Source of the DNA: Roseiarcus sp963764955
Lineage (GTDB): Bacteria > Pseudomonadota > Alphaproteobacteria > Rhizobiales > Beijerinckiaceae
Assembly (NCBI GenBank): GCA_963764955.1
Contig: CAVXVE010000030.1
Location: 1 to 64,000, forward strand
Direction of reading: 5' to 3'
Length of the DNA: 64,000 nt
Of this stretch, positions 36,398 through 45,412 are shown piece after piece. The notes under the pieces are model-generated. The model did not search any database and was not told where the DNA came from. It saw nothing but the letters and a program-made list of their open reading frames with translations. Within the stretch, counting starts at the first letter, position 1; every line of letters starts with the position of its first letter. Both the position numbers and the translations under genes were made by a program.

Positions 36398-38332
36398 TTA
36401 AACGCTATCGCCGGCGGCGAGGTTGATCCGCTCCGGCGCGATCACCATGAGGCGCCCGTCAGGGCCCAGCCCAAGCGCGTGGATATGGAAATGGGTTGGC
36501 TCCGAATCCGGCGCCATCACCGGCGAAGGGGCGGACACGATCCTGAGCTCGCCGCAGGCGCCGATCCAGTCGACGTGACGATGGCCGTGCATGACGACGA
36601 TGCGCCTGGCATAGGGCTTGAGCACGCGCTCAAACCAGCTGCCGTTGATAAGCGCCGTGCCGATCCGCTCGGAGAAGGCGGCGACGGGCATTGGATATTC
36701 GATCAGATGGTGATGCAGCGCGACGATCCATCGCGCTTTCGGATAATGGTCGAGCGCGGCGGTGAGCCGGCGGGCCTGGCCGGCCGGAATCATTCCCAGC
36801 GCATTTGTGAACGAGAAATTCGTGTCCGCGTTCGAATTAAGAAGGACGACGCCAAGCCCGTTGTCTTCTCCCGGCGGAAGAATGAGCGGGAACAATTCGT
36901 CCCAAAGCTGCGCTAGCCGGTTCGATAACCGTAAGCCGCCGCGGTCGGCGAAGGTCTCGATCGCCTGGCGTTCGGGCGCAAGCGCCGCCGCAAGGGTCTG
37001 GCCGGGCTCGGCGGCGCCGTCGCTCATCACCCGCAGGCGATCGGCGCCAAAGGCTGCGATCGCGGACAAAGCGCGCATCTTGCGCAAGGTCTTCGCCGGG
37101 CTGAACGGCAGATCGAGGCGCGCCGGGTTTGAGCGGTCGACGACATTGACGTCGTGATTGCCGGGCAGGATGAGCGTACGGGCGGCCAGGCCGGGATGGT
37201 GCGCGACGATGTCGAAAAACTCGGCCCATTCGGACGATCGTCCGGCGTCGGTCATGTCGCCGGTGATGAGCACAAGATCGAGCGGCCGGACCGCGTGCTC
37301 TTCCTCTAGCCGCGCCATGACCTGCCTCAGCCGCTCGTTGCCGCGCGGGCCGGCCCGTCCGCTCTCGACGCGAAAGCCATAGCGCTCGCCGACGATATGG
37401 ATGTCGGAGAGATGCGCGACGCGCCAGACGCGACCGCCCGCGGGCGGGCCGTCGAACGCTTCGAGGTCGAGCGGCTGGTCCATGCTCGCATCGGCGAAGC
37501 CCCAGACGAGCGACGCCGCCGCGAGATAGGCCGTCATGATGACGATTGCGTTGGCGAGGGTCGGCAGGATCAGGTGGTGCGGCGCCGCAAGGTCATGGCC
37601 CGATCCGATCCATCGCGTCCACGGCCAGACGGCGTAGGCGATGAGCGCCGCGACGACGACAAGCAGCATTCCGGCGCCGGCGCAGCTTAAGCCTCGCATG
37701 CGCGCAAGCTCCGCTCCGCCGTTCGGTCTTAGAGCCCGCTCCGCGAGATGGCGGATCGCCTCGCGGCAGAGCGCGTATCCCGGCTGGACCCCGAGCGCGT
37801 TGAGCGCCCAGAAGTTCTTCTCGGCCGCGCGAAACAAGGGGCGCCAGCCGAACCAGCCGGCAAGCGCCACACCCAGCAGCACCAGCGCGGCGCCAATTCC
37901 GGTCAATTCGAGGACCCGGACAAACACGTCGCCAACCCACGCGGTTACGATAAGCGGCGCTACCCCTAAGATTGCGGCTGGCAGCACGATCGAGGCGATC
38001 CAGGCGAGCGCGAGCTTCGGCAGGCTGATCTCGGCCAGAAGGCTGCCGGCGATCGCCAGAAGCGACTTCTGCTTCGGGCTCGAGGCGTCGTCCTCGGCGT
38101 CGCCGTCGCGCGGATCGAGGATCGGCCGTGCTGGATCCGGCGCGCGGCGCTCAAGCCCTGCTTGGGCGCTCGAGGAAATGACGTCGGGCGCTCGCATTGC
38201 GTTTGGCAACAAAATTTCCGGAGAGGTCGAGAGTCTCCTATCATGGCGCGCCTCCGCACGGTAGCGAGCCCCTCCCCCATTCATCTTGCGTTCAAGCGGT
38301 GCGTACACAATCGGCGCGTTCGGAGGATGCAT
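36398..38332 (-). CDS. Membrane-anchored metallophosphoesterase
   Basis: Up to 644 residues. The C-terminal half is a calcineurin-like phosphoesterase: VAHLSDIHIVGER, LVLITGDMTDAG, LILPGNHDVN, WIVALHHHLIEYP and VMHGHRHVDWIGA give the full set of metal ligands. The N-terminal half has about five membrane spans (LALAWIASIVLPAAILGVAP onward), placing the enzyme at the membrane. The start is uncertain: 38332, 38284 or 38197 are in frame, and only the last removes low-complexity N-terminal residues. Substrate unknown. Confidence 0.8.
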   Translation of the reverse strand: MHPPNAPIVYAPLERKMNGGGARYRAEARHDRRLSTSPEILLPNAMRAPDVISSSAQAGLERRAPDPARPILDPRDGDAEDDASSPKQKSLLAIAGSLLAEISLPKLALAWIASIVLPAAILGVAPLIVTAWVGDVFVRVLELTGIGAALVLLGVALAGWFGWRPLFRAAEKNFWALNALGVQPGYALCREAIRHLAERALRPNGGAELARMRGLSCAGAGMLLVVVAALIAYAVWPWTRWIGSGHDLAAPHHLILPTLANAIVIMTAYLAAASLVWGFADASMDQPLDLEAFDGPPAGGRVWRVAHLSDIHIVGERYGFRVESGRAGPRGNERLRQVMARLEEEHAVRPLDLVLITGDMTDAGRSSEWAEFFDIVAHHPGLAARTLILPGNHDVNVVDRSNPARLDLPFSPAKTLRKMRALSAIAAFGADRLRVMSDGAAEPGQTLAAALAPERQAIETFADRGGLRLSNRLAQLWDELFPLILPPGEDNGLGVVLLNSNADTNFSFTNALGMIPAGQARRLTAALDHYPKARWIVALHHHLIEYPMPVAAFSERIGTALINGSWFERVLKPYARRIVVMHGHRHVDWIGACGELRIVSAPSPVMAPDSEPTHFHIHALGLGPDGRLMVIAPERINLAAGDSV

Positions 38333-38335
38333 CTC

Positions 38336-38830
38336 ATGTTTCGCAAGCTTGTCTTATCTCTCGCTGCGGTGGCCGGTATGGTCGCCCAGCTCGTCCTGCC
38401 AGCTGAGGCGGCGATGGACGTTGGCGCACTCGCGCCGCGAGCCGCGCTCGTCGAAAGCTCGCCCGTCGAACAGGCGCAGTTCGTCTGGGGCGGGAGGAAT
38501 TACTGCTGGTACAATTCAGCCTGGCGAGGCCCGGGCTGGTACTGGTGCGGCTACGCATGGCGGCGCGGAATCGGCTGGGGCGGCGCCGCAGGCTGGCATA
38601 ACTGGAACCACCGCACCGTGCACGTCAACCGGAACGTCCACGTCAATCGGAACGTCCATGTCAACCGAAACGTCCATGTCAACCGCACCGTCCACCACAG
38701 GCCGCCGGCTCACCGCCCCGGCCACGGTGGTGGCCATCGGCCCGGTGGAGGAGGTCATCGCGGCGGCGGCCACGGCGGCGGCAATAGAGGTGGCGGCGGC
38801 CATCGGGCTGGTGGGGGCCATCGCCGCTGA
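38336..38830 (+). CDS. Secreted histidine/glycine-rich repeat protein
   Basis: 164 residues; GGAGG precedes the ATG. A signal peptide (MFRKLVLSLAAVAGMVAQLV) is followed by QAQFVWGGRNYCWYNSAWRG and PGWYWCGYAWRRGIGWGG, an aromatic Trp/Tyr/Cys-rich region seen in a family of small rhizobial exported proteins. Then four VHVNRN hexapeptides and a Gly-His-Arg tail (GHGGGHRPGG and so on). Histidine density suggests metal or polyanion binding, but this is inference. Monocistronic, divergent from the phosphoesterase gene. Confidence 0.7.
   Translation: MFRKLVLSLAAVAGMVAQLVLPAEAAMDVGALAPRAALVESSPVEQAQFVWGGRNYCWYNSAWRGPGWYWCGYAWRRGIGWGGAAGWHNWNHRTVHVNRNVHVNRNVHVNRNVHVNRTVHHRPPAHRPGHGGGHRPGGGGHRGGGHGGGNRGGGGHRAGGGHRR
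38615..38686 (+). repeat. Four tandem 18-bp units encoding the hexapeptide V-H-V-N-R-N
   Basis: The units keep the amino acids but drift at third positions (CACGTCAACCGGAACGTC, CACGTCAATCGGAACGTC, CATGTCAACCGAAACGTC), showing selection on the protein rather than recent slippage. Confidence 0.85.
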
Positions 38831-39109
38831 GCGGATCCAAAGCGGAAGGGTGTCGCGAGCGGATTTCATGATCGTTGCGCCCTCACTGCTCGCCCCATAA
38901 GCACGGCCGCGTTTGTCCGTGGGAGGATTCGCCGTGGCCTCGTGCAACCCTGATCCGTCCGTGCGGGTGAATCCGCGCGCTCGTTTCCGCATCGACTTTG
39001 GCGCTGCTCATGGCCGGCCGCAATCAGGAAGCCAAGACCGGCCGCCGCTGACAAGGCGTCCACCGCGACGGGCTACGGGAGAAGGAGGATCGCCACAGGG
39101 ACACCATCC

Positions 39110-40003
39110 ATGAACACTCTCAAGCTCGGCGAGATCACGATCACCAGCCTGATCGAGCGCGACGGTCCCTGGCGCACGCCGGAGGTGATGTTCCCGGCCT
39201 ATGATCCCGAGATTGGGCGTAGACATCTCGCGGAGCTTGATCCGATCGTCTTCGATTCCGCGAGCGGGAAGATGGTGATCACCTACCAGACGTTCGTCGT
39301 GCGCACGCCGAGGCGCACGGTGCTCATCGACACCTGCACCGGCGAGGACAAGGGCTTTCCCGCCCCTTACGACTTCCCCAAGCAGCCGTGGCTCGACAGT
39401 CTTCACGCCGCGGGCCTGCGCCTCGAGGACATCACGCATGTCTTCTGCACGCATCTCCATTTCGACCACACGGGCTGGAACACGAGGCTCCGCGACGGCC
39501 GGTGGGCGCCGACCTTCCCGAACGCGAAATACATCTTTCACAAAGGCGAATACGAGCGTTGGGAAGCGGTCACCGCGCGTGGAGAACTGCCGCCCGGGCT
39601 CATGGCGGGAGCGTTGCCGGGGAATTCATGGAGCTACAATTGCCGGCCGGTGGTCGAGGCGGGTCAGGCCATCCTGGTCGACGACGCCTTTGAGCTCGAC
39701 GACAACTTCACGCTGATCCCCACGCCCGGACACTCGCCCTGCCATTGCTGCGTCATGATCCGTTCGCAGGGCCAGGAGGCGGTCGTGACCGGCGATCTCA
39801 TGCATCACGCGCTGCAATGCCGCGAGCCGGACTGGTCGACCATCTTCGACTTCGATCCCGCGCAGGCCGCGCAATCGCGACGGCGCCTCTTAAGTCAGGT
39901 CGCCGACACGGGCGTCTTCGTGCTGCCGATCCACTTTCCCCGTCCGACGGTCGGCCGCGTCTCCGCGGATGGCGACCGCTTCCGCTACACGTTCGTGCGG
40001 TAG
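39110..40003 (+). CDS. MBL-fold metallo-hydrolase
   Basis: 297 residues. THLHFDHTGWNTRL near residue 114 is the HxHxDH motif, PGHSPCHCCV and TGDLMHHALQ carry the further metal histidine and aspartate, and PIHFPRPTVGRV ends the fold. It belongs to the lactonase/hydrolase branch with an N-terminal ITSLIERDGP segment (AHL-lactonase-like in layout). Substrate unknown. Rightward, ending 44 bases before the stop of the leftward GntP gene. Confidence 0.8.
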   Translation: MNTLKLGEITITSLIERDGPWRTPEVMFPAYDPEIGRRHLAELDPIVFDSASGKMVITYQTFVVRTPRRTVLIDTCTGEDKGFPAPYDFPKQPWLDSLHAAGLRLEDITHVFCTHLHFDHTGWNTRLRDGRWAPTFPNAKYIFHKGEYERWEAVTARGELPPGLMAGALPGNSWSYNCRPVVEAGQAILVDDAFELDDNFTLIPTPGHSPCHCCVMIRSQGQEAVVTGDLMHHALQCREPDWSTIFDFDPAQAAQSRRRLLSQVADTGVFVLPIHFPRPTVGRVSADGDRFRYTFVR

Positions 40004-40047
40004 CGCGAACCCTCACCCCAACCGCTCTTCCGTAGGAGAGGGGACGA

Positions 40048-41496
40048 TCAAAAATATCCAACCGTGCTGCCAAGGATGATCACCACGGCGAGCGCGAGCA
40101 GACCGCCGACGATCGACACCATGACGATGTCGAGATAGCTCTCGCGATGGGTGGAGTTGCAGACCGCAAGCAGCGTCACCACGGCGCCATTGTGCGGCAG
40201 GCTGTCCAGCGTGCCCGCGCCGATGACAGCGACGCGATGCAGAAGCCCGGGATCAATCCCCTGCTCATGCGCAATCTTGAGATAAGTCGCGCCCAAAGCG
40301 TCGAGCGCGATCGTCAAGCCGCCCGAGGCCGAACCGGTCAACGAGGCCAGCACGTTGGTGGCGACCGCCAGGGACACCAGCGGCCCGCCTTCGATGCCGA
40401 GCACCCAGTCGCGCACCAGGCCAAACGCCGGAAGCGCGGCGACGACTGAGCCGAAGCCGACGAAACTCGCGACGCTGAGCACCGGCAAGACGGAGGCGTT
40501 GGCGCCCGCGTCCATGCTGTCGCGCAAAGCCGGCAGGCGCCGGTAATTGATGGCTATGAGAACAACGATCGCGACAAAAAGCGCGGCCACCACCGCCCAC
40601 ACGCCGCCGACCGCTGAAAGCGAGGTCGAGCCCCATTCCTTCTGCGCGAGAAACGATGCGTCCGTGCGCGGCAGGACGAAAAGCGACATCAGGAGATTGA
40701 CCGCGACGACGACGACGAGAGGCAAGGCCGCGAGCACAATCGGAGGGCCGTCGTCGCTCGGCGCCCCGTGGATCGCCTCCGGGGGATCGAATGTGCTGGC
40801 CGTGGTGGCGCGCTCGCGCACGAGGAGATCCTCGGCCGCGTCCGTTTGGGGGACCTCCTCGCCATAGCCCTCGCCCTTGGCGCGCGCGTTTTTTTCGGCG
40901 CGCCCAAGCCACCACATGCCGAAGCCGAACATGACGAGGGCGGCGATGATTCCGAGCCCGGGCGCGGCGAATGGCGTGGTGCCGAAGAAGGGCATCGGGA
41001 TCGCGTTCTGAATGGCGGGCGTTCCGGGCAGAGCCGACATGGTGAAGGTCGTCGTGCCGAGCGCGATCGCCGCCGGCATCAGCCGCCTCGGGATCGCCGC
41101 CGCGCGGAACAACTGATGCGCCATCGGCGCAAGCACGAAGAAGGCGACGAACAGGCTGACCCCGCCGTAGGTGACGATCGCGCCGGCGAGCACGACGGCG
41201 AGCACCGAGCGCTGCGGCCCGAGCCGCCCGGTCATATATTTGGCGATCGTGGTCACCGAGCCCGAATCCTCCATGAGCTTGCCGAACAGGGCGCCAAGAA
41301 GAAAAATCGGGAAGAACTGCATGACGAATTGCGCCGCGCTGCCCATGAAGGTCTGGGTCCAGTGCGCAAGCAGCGGCTCGCCGGCGAGTGCGGCCGCAAG
41401 GATCGCGGCGCCCGGCGCAAGCAGAAGTATGCTCCAGCCCCGGTAAGCGAGCCAGATGAGAAGCCCGAGGGCGATCAGAATGCCGAGAAGCCCCAT
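40048..41496 (-). CDS. GntP family permease
   Basis: 482 residues from ATG 41496 (GAGGG upstream), with 12 or so membrane spans. Family signs include GIGALFGKLMEDSG-type loop (GALFGKLMEDSGSVTTIAKY), TFTMSALPGTPAIQNAIPM and TGSASGGLTIALDALG. GntP members carry gluconate or related organic acids by proton symport. The gene begins four bases after the patatin frame's expected stop, so the two form an operon. The cargo may be a hydroxy acid; nothing nearby defines it. Confidence 0.82.
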   Translation of the reverse strand: MGLLGILIALGLLIWLAYRGWSILLLAPGAAILAAALAGEPLLAHWTQTFMGSAAQFVMQFFPIFLLGALFGKLMEDSGSVTTIAKYMTGRLGPQRSVLAVVLAGAIVTYGGVSLFVAFFVLAPMAHQLFRAAAIPRRLMPAAIALGTTTFTMSALPGTPAIQNAIPMPFFGTTPFAAPGLGIIAALVMFGFGMWWLGRAEKNARAKGEGYGEEVPQTDAAEDLLVRERATTASTFDPPEAIHGAPSDDGPPIVLAALPLVVVVAVNLLMSLFVLPRTDASFLAQKEWGSTSLSAVGGVWAVVAALFVAIVVLIAINYRRLPALRDSMDAGANASVLPVLSVASFVGFGSVVAALPAFGLVRDWVLGIEGGPLVSLAVATNVLASLTGSASGGLTIALDALGATYLKIAHEQGIDPGLLHRVAVIGAGTLDSLPHNGAVVTLLAVCNSTHRESYLDIVMVSIVGGLLALAVVIILGSTVGYF

Positions 41497-42545
41497 GCCC
41501 TCAGACTCCCTCCAGCAGAACGTCGATATCGAGAGTTCGAGCGTTTTCCCAGATCCATCGCGTGCGCGTCGAGAAACGCTTGCGCGGCCTTCCTCCCCTC
41601 GTCGCGCAGGAACGAGAAGAACGGCCATTCCGCATTGAGCTTGGACGACGCGCCGAGCTCCGCCATGATGGCGTTCTTGACATAATGGATGCGCATCTCA
41701 GCCCAGAGCTTGCCCTCGCCGTCGCCGGGATCGGCGACCTTGCGCAGGAGCGCCATCATCCTCAGTTCCTTGAGCGTGACGGCGTTGAACGACACTTCGT
41801 TGAGCCGGTTCAAAATATCGCTCGCGCTGCGCGGCACGCCCTTGCGCTCGATCGGGTTGATCGGCACGAGAATGGTGTCGTGTGACTTGCACTCGCGCAC
41901 CAGCGTGGTCAGCGTCGGATTGCCGGAATAGCCGCCATCCCAATACGCCTCGCCGTCGATCTCGATCGCCTGGAACATCGTCGGCAGGCAGGCCGAGGCG
42001 AGCAGGACGTCGGGCGTCACCTCGGCGTTCTTGAACACCTTACCGCGTCCGGTGCGCACGTTGGTCGCGGTGATGAAGAGATGGATCGGCGACTGCGCCA
42101 GGACCTCGAAATCGATCAACTCGGCAAGGATTTCGCGCAACGGATTCTTGCCCAGAGGATTGACGTCATAGGGCGAGACCAGCCGCGACATGAGGTCCAT
42201 CGCGACATACATGGGCGACGAATCGAGCGTCCAGCGCCCGAGCAGCACGTCGAGCGGCCCGCGCCGGAACGGACTGAAGCGGGCGGCGTCCGACACGCGC
42301 CGCCAGAATGCGCCAAGCGCCTCGCGCGCGCCCGCCGTCCCGCCAGTCTGGTGGCCGTAGACCAGCACCGCGGCGTTCATCGCGCCGGCGGAGGTGCCGG
42401 AAATGCCGTCGATCTCGAGCCAGGGCTCCTCCAAAAGGCGGTCGAGCACCCCCCAGGTGAAGGCGCCGTGGGAGCCCCCGCCCTGGAGGGCGAGATCGAC
42501 GAGGACGGGACTGCGGTCAATCGGCTTGGTTGCTGGCGTCGACAT
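41475..42545 (-). CDS. Patatin-like phospholipase, probable C-terminal frameshift
   Basis: 356 residues as read. LALQGGGSHGAFTWG is the oxyanion hole, ISGTSAGAMNAAV holds the nucleophile serine and AYWDGGYSGNP the dyad aspartate. It hydrolyses acyl esters, probably of membrane lipids. Near 41540 the frame appears to take one extra A: in the alternative frame the end reads TLDIDVLLEGV and stops at 41501, which matches the family's usual C-terminus and leaves four bases to the GntP start. As given it ends SLRAWGFSAF and overlaps GntP. Confidence 0.84.
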   Translation of the reverse strand: MSTPATKPIDRSPVLVDLALQGGGSHGAFTWGVLDRLLEEPWLEIDGISGTSAGAMNAAVLVYGHQTGGTAGAREALGAFWRRVSDAARFSPFRRGPLDVLLGRWTLDSSPMYVAMDLMSRLVSPYDVNPLGKNPLREILAELIDFEVLAQSPIHLFITATNVRTGRGKVFKNAEVTPDVLLASACLPTMFQAIEIDGEAYWDGGYSGNPTLTTLVRECKSHDTILVPINPIERKGVPRSASDILNRLNEVSFNAVTLKELRMMALLRKVADPGDGEGKLWAEMRIHYVKNAIMAELGASSKLNAEWPFFSFLRDEGRKAAQAFLDAHAMDLGKRSNSRYRRSAGGSLRAWGFSAF

Positions 42546-42798
42546 GGCGCTCCTTCGAACGACTCGCGTTACAGGCTTATCGCCCGGCTCATGGGATTCT
42601 GACTTCGGGGCGAAGGATCAAGCGCCGCGCGGCGGCACAATCGCGACCCGCGCGTCACAATCAAGGGATCAAATTCGTTCTTGATTTCGCTCGCGTCGAG
42701 AATTTCGAAGCGCCAAACCAGACGCCGCGTTATTGAGGATGGACTTGGGGCCGCCAAAGCCTAAAGAGATTTGGGCTGCGTGACAAATTGGGCTGAGG

Positions 42799-43362
42799 AT
42801 GACCGAACCGACAGAGTTTCCGGAACCGGAACCTGAACCTGCTTCAGAACAGTTCCTTTCGTGGAGCACCGTTTTCCATAACCTGCCTTATATCGCTGCG
42901 CTGGCGCTTTCCATATTTGGCGTGGCCTATAGCAACTTCTCCGGCCACACGATCAACGGCTATTGGGAGTTCCTGGCGATTGCAATCGGGCTTGTCTGCG
43001 TCATCACCGCATGGCCGAACGCCCCTGATCGTCAGTCGCGGTTCAGGCTGATCTGGACGCAAGCGGCGCACTGGATCACGATCCTGGTGGCGATGAACCT
43101 TTTGCTCCTCCAAGGTTTTCAGCTCGTCTTGACCGTCCAGGCGGCGGGCCTCGTGCTCTTGTTGTTGCTCGGCGTCGGCGCCTTCCTCGCCGGCCTCCAT
43201 CTGATGTCGCTCCGGATCTGCTTTCTGGGCTTCGCCATGGCGATGGCGATTCCAGCCATGACCTGGCTCAAACAGGCCTCCCTGTTGCTGGCGTTGGCCG
43301 GCGTCGCGATCGTGGGTCTCGCCGTCGCCTTCTGGCCGCGCGGCAGGAAGGCCGCGGACTGA
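42799..43362 (+). CDS. Integral membrane protein of unknown function
   Basis: 187 residues with a short acidic Pro-Glu N-tail, then about five hydrophobic spans (YIAALALSIFGVAYSNFSG, EFLAIAIGLVCVITAWP, ITILVAMNLLLLQGFQLVLT, GLVLLLLLGVGAFLAG, LLLALAGVAIVGLAVAF). No catalytic or transport motif is recognised. Isolated between convergent or divergent neighbours. Confidence 0.65.
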   Translation: MTEPTEFPEPEPEPASEQFLSWSTVFHNLPYIAALALSIFGVAYSNFSGHTINGYWEFLAIAIGLVCVITAWPNAPDRQSRFRLIWTQAAHWITILVAMNLLLLQGFQLVLTVQAAGLVLLLLLGVGAFLAGLHLMSLRICFLGFAMAMAIPAMTWLKQASLLLALAGVAIVGLAVAFWPRGRKAAD

Positions 43363-43603
43363 CGGCTTGGCGCCTCAAAGGCTCGCGTAGCCCGCCGCCG
43401 CGAGGGCCAGACGACCATGAGCAGCGCAAGAGGCGCTGCGCCCTTAAGCCCGGATTGCGCCGGGCGCAGAGACGGATGGCGACAGGATGCGAAGGAAATA
43501 GGATGGATCAGGCCGACCTTAACCGGCCTTGCCGGCTAGGCGTTGAGCCCGCCAAGCCGTTCATCAAGGACCAAAGCCGACGGAACTCGATTGGGGGTCG
43601 GAA

Positions 43604-43626
43604 GGGGGCCGCGACAATCGGCCCCC
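43604..43626. terminator. GC-rich hairpin between convergent genes
   Basis: GGGGGCC pairs with GGCCCCC across a nine-base loop, between the membrane-protein gene and the leftward small secreted gene. No T tract. Confidence 0.28.
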
Positions 43627-43669
43627 CAGCCATTACGTCCGCGCCCGCCTCGGGCGCGGCTTTGACCAA

Positions 43670-43909
43670 TCAGCTCTTCGGAGCCGCGGTAGCGGCGGGC
43701 GCAGGTTGACCGGTGCGGCGCGTGTGCCGTCGCTGATGGCGAGTGGTGCGTCGTCCTGACCGCCGTTGCATCCCGTGTGTCCCGGTGGCCTTAGCGGGCG
43801 CGGCGGCGGGAGCGGGAGCGGCCTGGGCGACCTGCTCTTGGGCCACTGCGGCCATGGGCGCGAGGGCGATGAGGGCGCCAAGGCCCATGGCGACATATTT
43901 GTTGATCAT
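43670..43909 (-). CDS. Small secreted basic protein
   Basis: 79 residues with GAGGA before the ATG. Signal peptide MINKYVAMGLGALIALAPMA ends at AVAQ. The mature peptide is an Ala/Pro linker then a very basic stretch (MQRRSGRRTTRHQRRHTRRT). Low complexity; function unknown. A periplasmic nucleic-acid- or surface-binding role is speculation. Confidence 0.5.
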   Translation of the reverse strand: MINKYVAMGLGALIALAPMAAVAQEQVAQAAPAPAAAPAKATGTHGMQRRSGRRTTRHQRRHTRRTGQPAPAATAAPKS

Positions 43910-44505
43910 TGCAGTTCCTCTTGAAGCGAGTCTTCCGACTCTTGTTTCTCGAACGGTCTCTGTCTGCGCTCCCCATGCTGAATTGGAGATGAATATCGAC
44001 TTTACCGTCGACAGTCGGCGTCCAATATTGTCGCAGCAGCGCCAGCGCCGAATGCGCTTGCTCGAAGACAATTGCATCGACCGCTGTCAAACGATCGTAG
44101 CGAGCGGCCCGCCTTGAGCCGCCCGCCAAGGCCAAGCAGATTGAAGACTGCTCAGACAAGCTGCGGTTACTGACCTCTTCATGGAAACCTCCCGGAGTAT
44201 TCGAGAAGCTTGACAAAGATCGTCTTCCTCGGATCCAAGATCACCGTGATCGTCTTAGTGAATCAGCCGGAACTTTAGATTTACATCGGTAGATTCCGCG
44301 CCAGCGCCCTACAGTTTGTGAACAGTGTTAGCGGGTTCGCCTCCACATTTCTGTCAGTTGCCGCGGCTCGCGCGCGGCGGCTACGTCCATTGTCGAACTG
44401 CCTTTCTGTCTTCCGCGATTGATTTGTTCTCCGGGAGAGCCCCAGGCGGACGGGAGGAGCGCTCCGAGGACGGGAAGCGACCACGACTGCCGCCGGAGAC
44501 GACCA
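43910..44505. other. Intergenic region upstream of the response regulator
   Basis: No gene is well supported. A 42-codon frame at 43989-44117 (MNIDFTVDSRRPILSQQRQR and on) exists but has GGAG directly touching its ATG. Promoters for both divergent genes must lie here; none was recognised with confidence. Confidence 0.35.
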
Positions 44506-45258
44506 TTGATCAACGAGACGAGCAAGCCCGTCGCCTGTGCGACTGTTGTCTCCGGGCCACGCATCCTCGTCGTCGAGGACGAGATCGATGTGGCTTTGCT
44601 GCTCAGCTATAACCTGGAGGCCGAAGGCTACGTCGTAGAAAGCGTGGCGCGCGGCGACGAGGCGGAGCTGCGCCTGGCCGAAAATGCGCCCGACCTTCTG
44701 ATCCTCGATTGGATGCTGCCGGGCGTATCGGGCATCGAGATTTGCCGACGCTTGCGGGCGCGCGAGGCGACGCGCACTTTGCCGATCATCATCGTCACCG
44801 CACGGCGGGAAGAGTCGGAGCGGGTGCGCGGTCTCGCGGTCGGCGCGGATGATTACGTCGTCAAGCCGTTCTCGGTGATCGAATTGATGGCCCGCGTGCA
44901 CGCGCTGCTCCGGCGCAGCCGGCCGGAACGGATCGCCGAACGACTTTACGTCGGAGACCTCGATCTTGATCGGCTAACTCGGCGCGTCCGGCGCGGCGAT
45001 CGCGACGTCCGCCTCGGGCCGACCGATTTTCGGCTGCTCGAATATCTGCTCGAAAGGCCGGGACGGGTGTTCTCCCGGGCGCAACTGCTCGACCTTGTCT
45101 GGGGGCGATCGGCGGAGGTCGACGAACGCACGGTCGATGTGCATATCGGACGCTTGCGCAGGCGGCTGTCGAAGGGGAAGGAAAGGGATCCAATTCGGAC
45201 CGTGCGCGGCGCCGGCTACGCCATCGATGACAGTTTCGGCAGAAGCGACTGGCGCTGA
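44506..45258 (+). CDS. OmpR/PhoB-type response regulator, orphan
   Basis: The receiver domain (GPRILVVEDEIDVALLLSYN) has the phospho-acceptor in LLILDWMLPGVSG and KPFSVIELMARV. The winged-helix DNA-binding domain ends VDVHIGRLRRRLSKGKERDP. It is close in layout to PhoB, but no histidine kinase or pst/phoU genes are adjacent, so the signal is unknown. The TTG at 44506 is used because GGAGA precedes it. The true start may be nearer GPRILVV, where PhoB proteins usually begin. Confidence 0.82.
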   Translation: MINETSKPVACATVVSGPRILVVEDEIDVALLLSYNLEAEGYVVESVARGDEAELRLAENAPDLLILDWMLPGVSGIEICRRLRAREATRTLPIIIVTARREESERVRGLAVGADDYVVKPFSVIELMARVHALLRRSRPERIAERLYVGDLDLDRLTRRVRRGDRDVRLGPTDFRLLEYLLERPGRVFSRAQLLDLVWGRSAEVDERTVDVHIGRLRRRLSKGKERDPIRTVRGAGYAIDDSFGRSDWR

Positions 45259-45412
45259 CGCAGGCACGCGTTCAGTCTGCCCCCGTTGTCGCGGAAACGC
45301 TTGCCGCAGATCGTTTTCGCCGATGACGGTGCTTATTTGCGTTGTCGATGTTAAACTCGCAACCGCCGGAGGAGAGCGCTAGCGCCTCTGGGAACCAGTC
45401 TCAAGAACACGC

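Noticed and set aside
38913..39113. Short rightward gene before the MBL hydrolase
   Set aside because: The frame has no ribosome site and an Arg/Pro/Gly-biased composition typical of GC-rich non-coding DNA.
43989..44117. 42-residue gene
   Set aside because: The ribosome-site-like GGAG touches the start codon, and the product resembles nothing known; kept only as a remark on the intergenic region.
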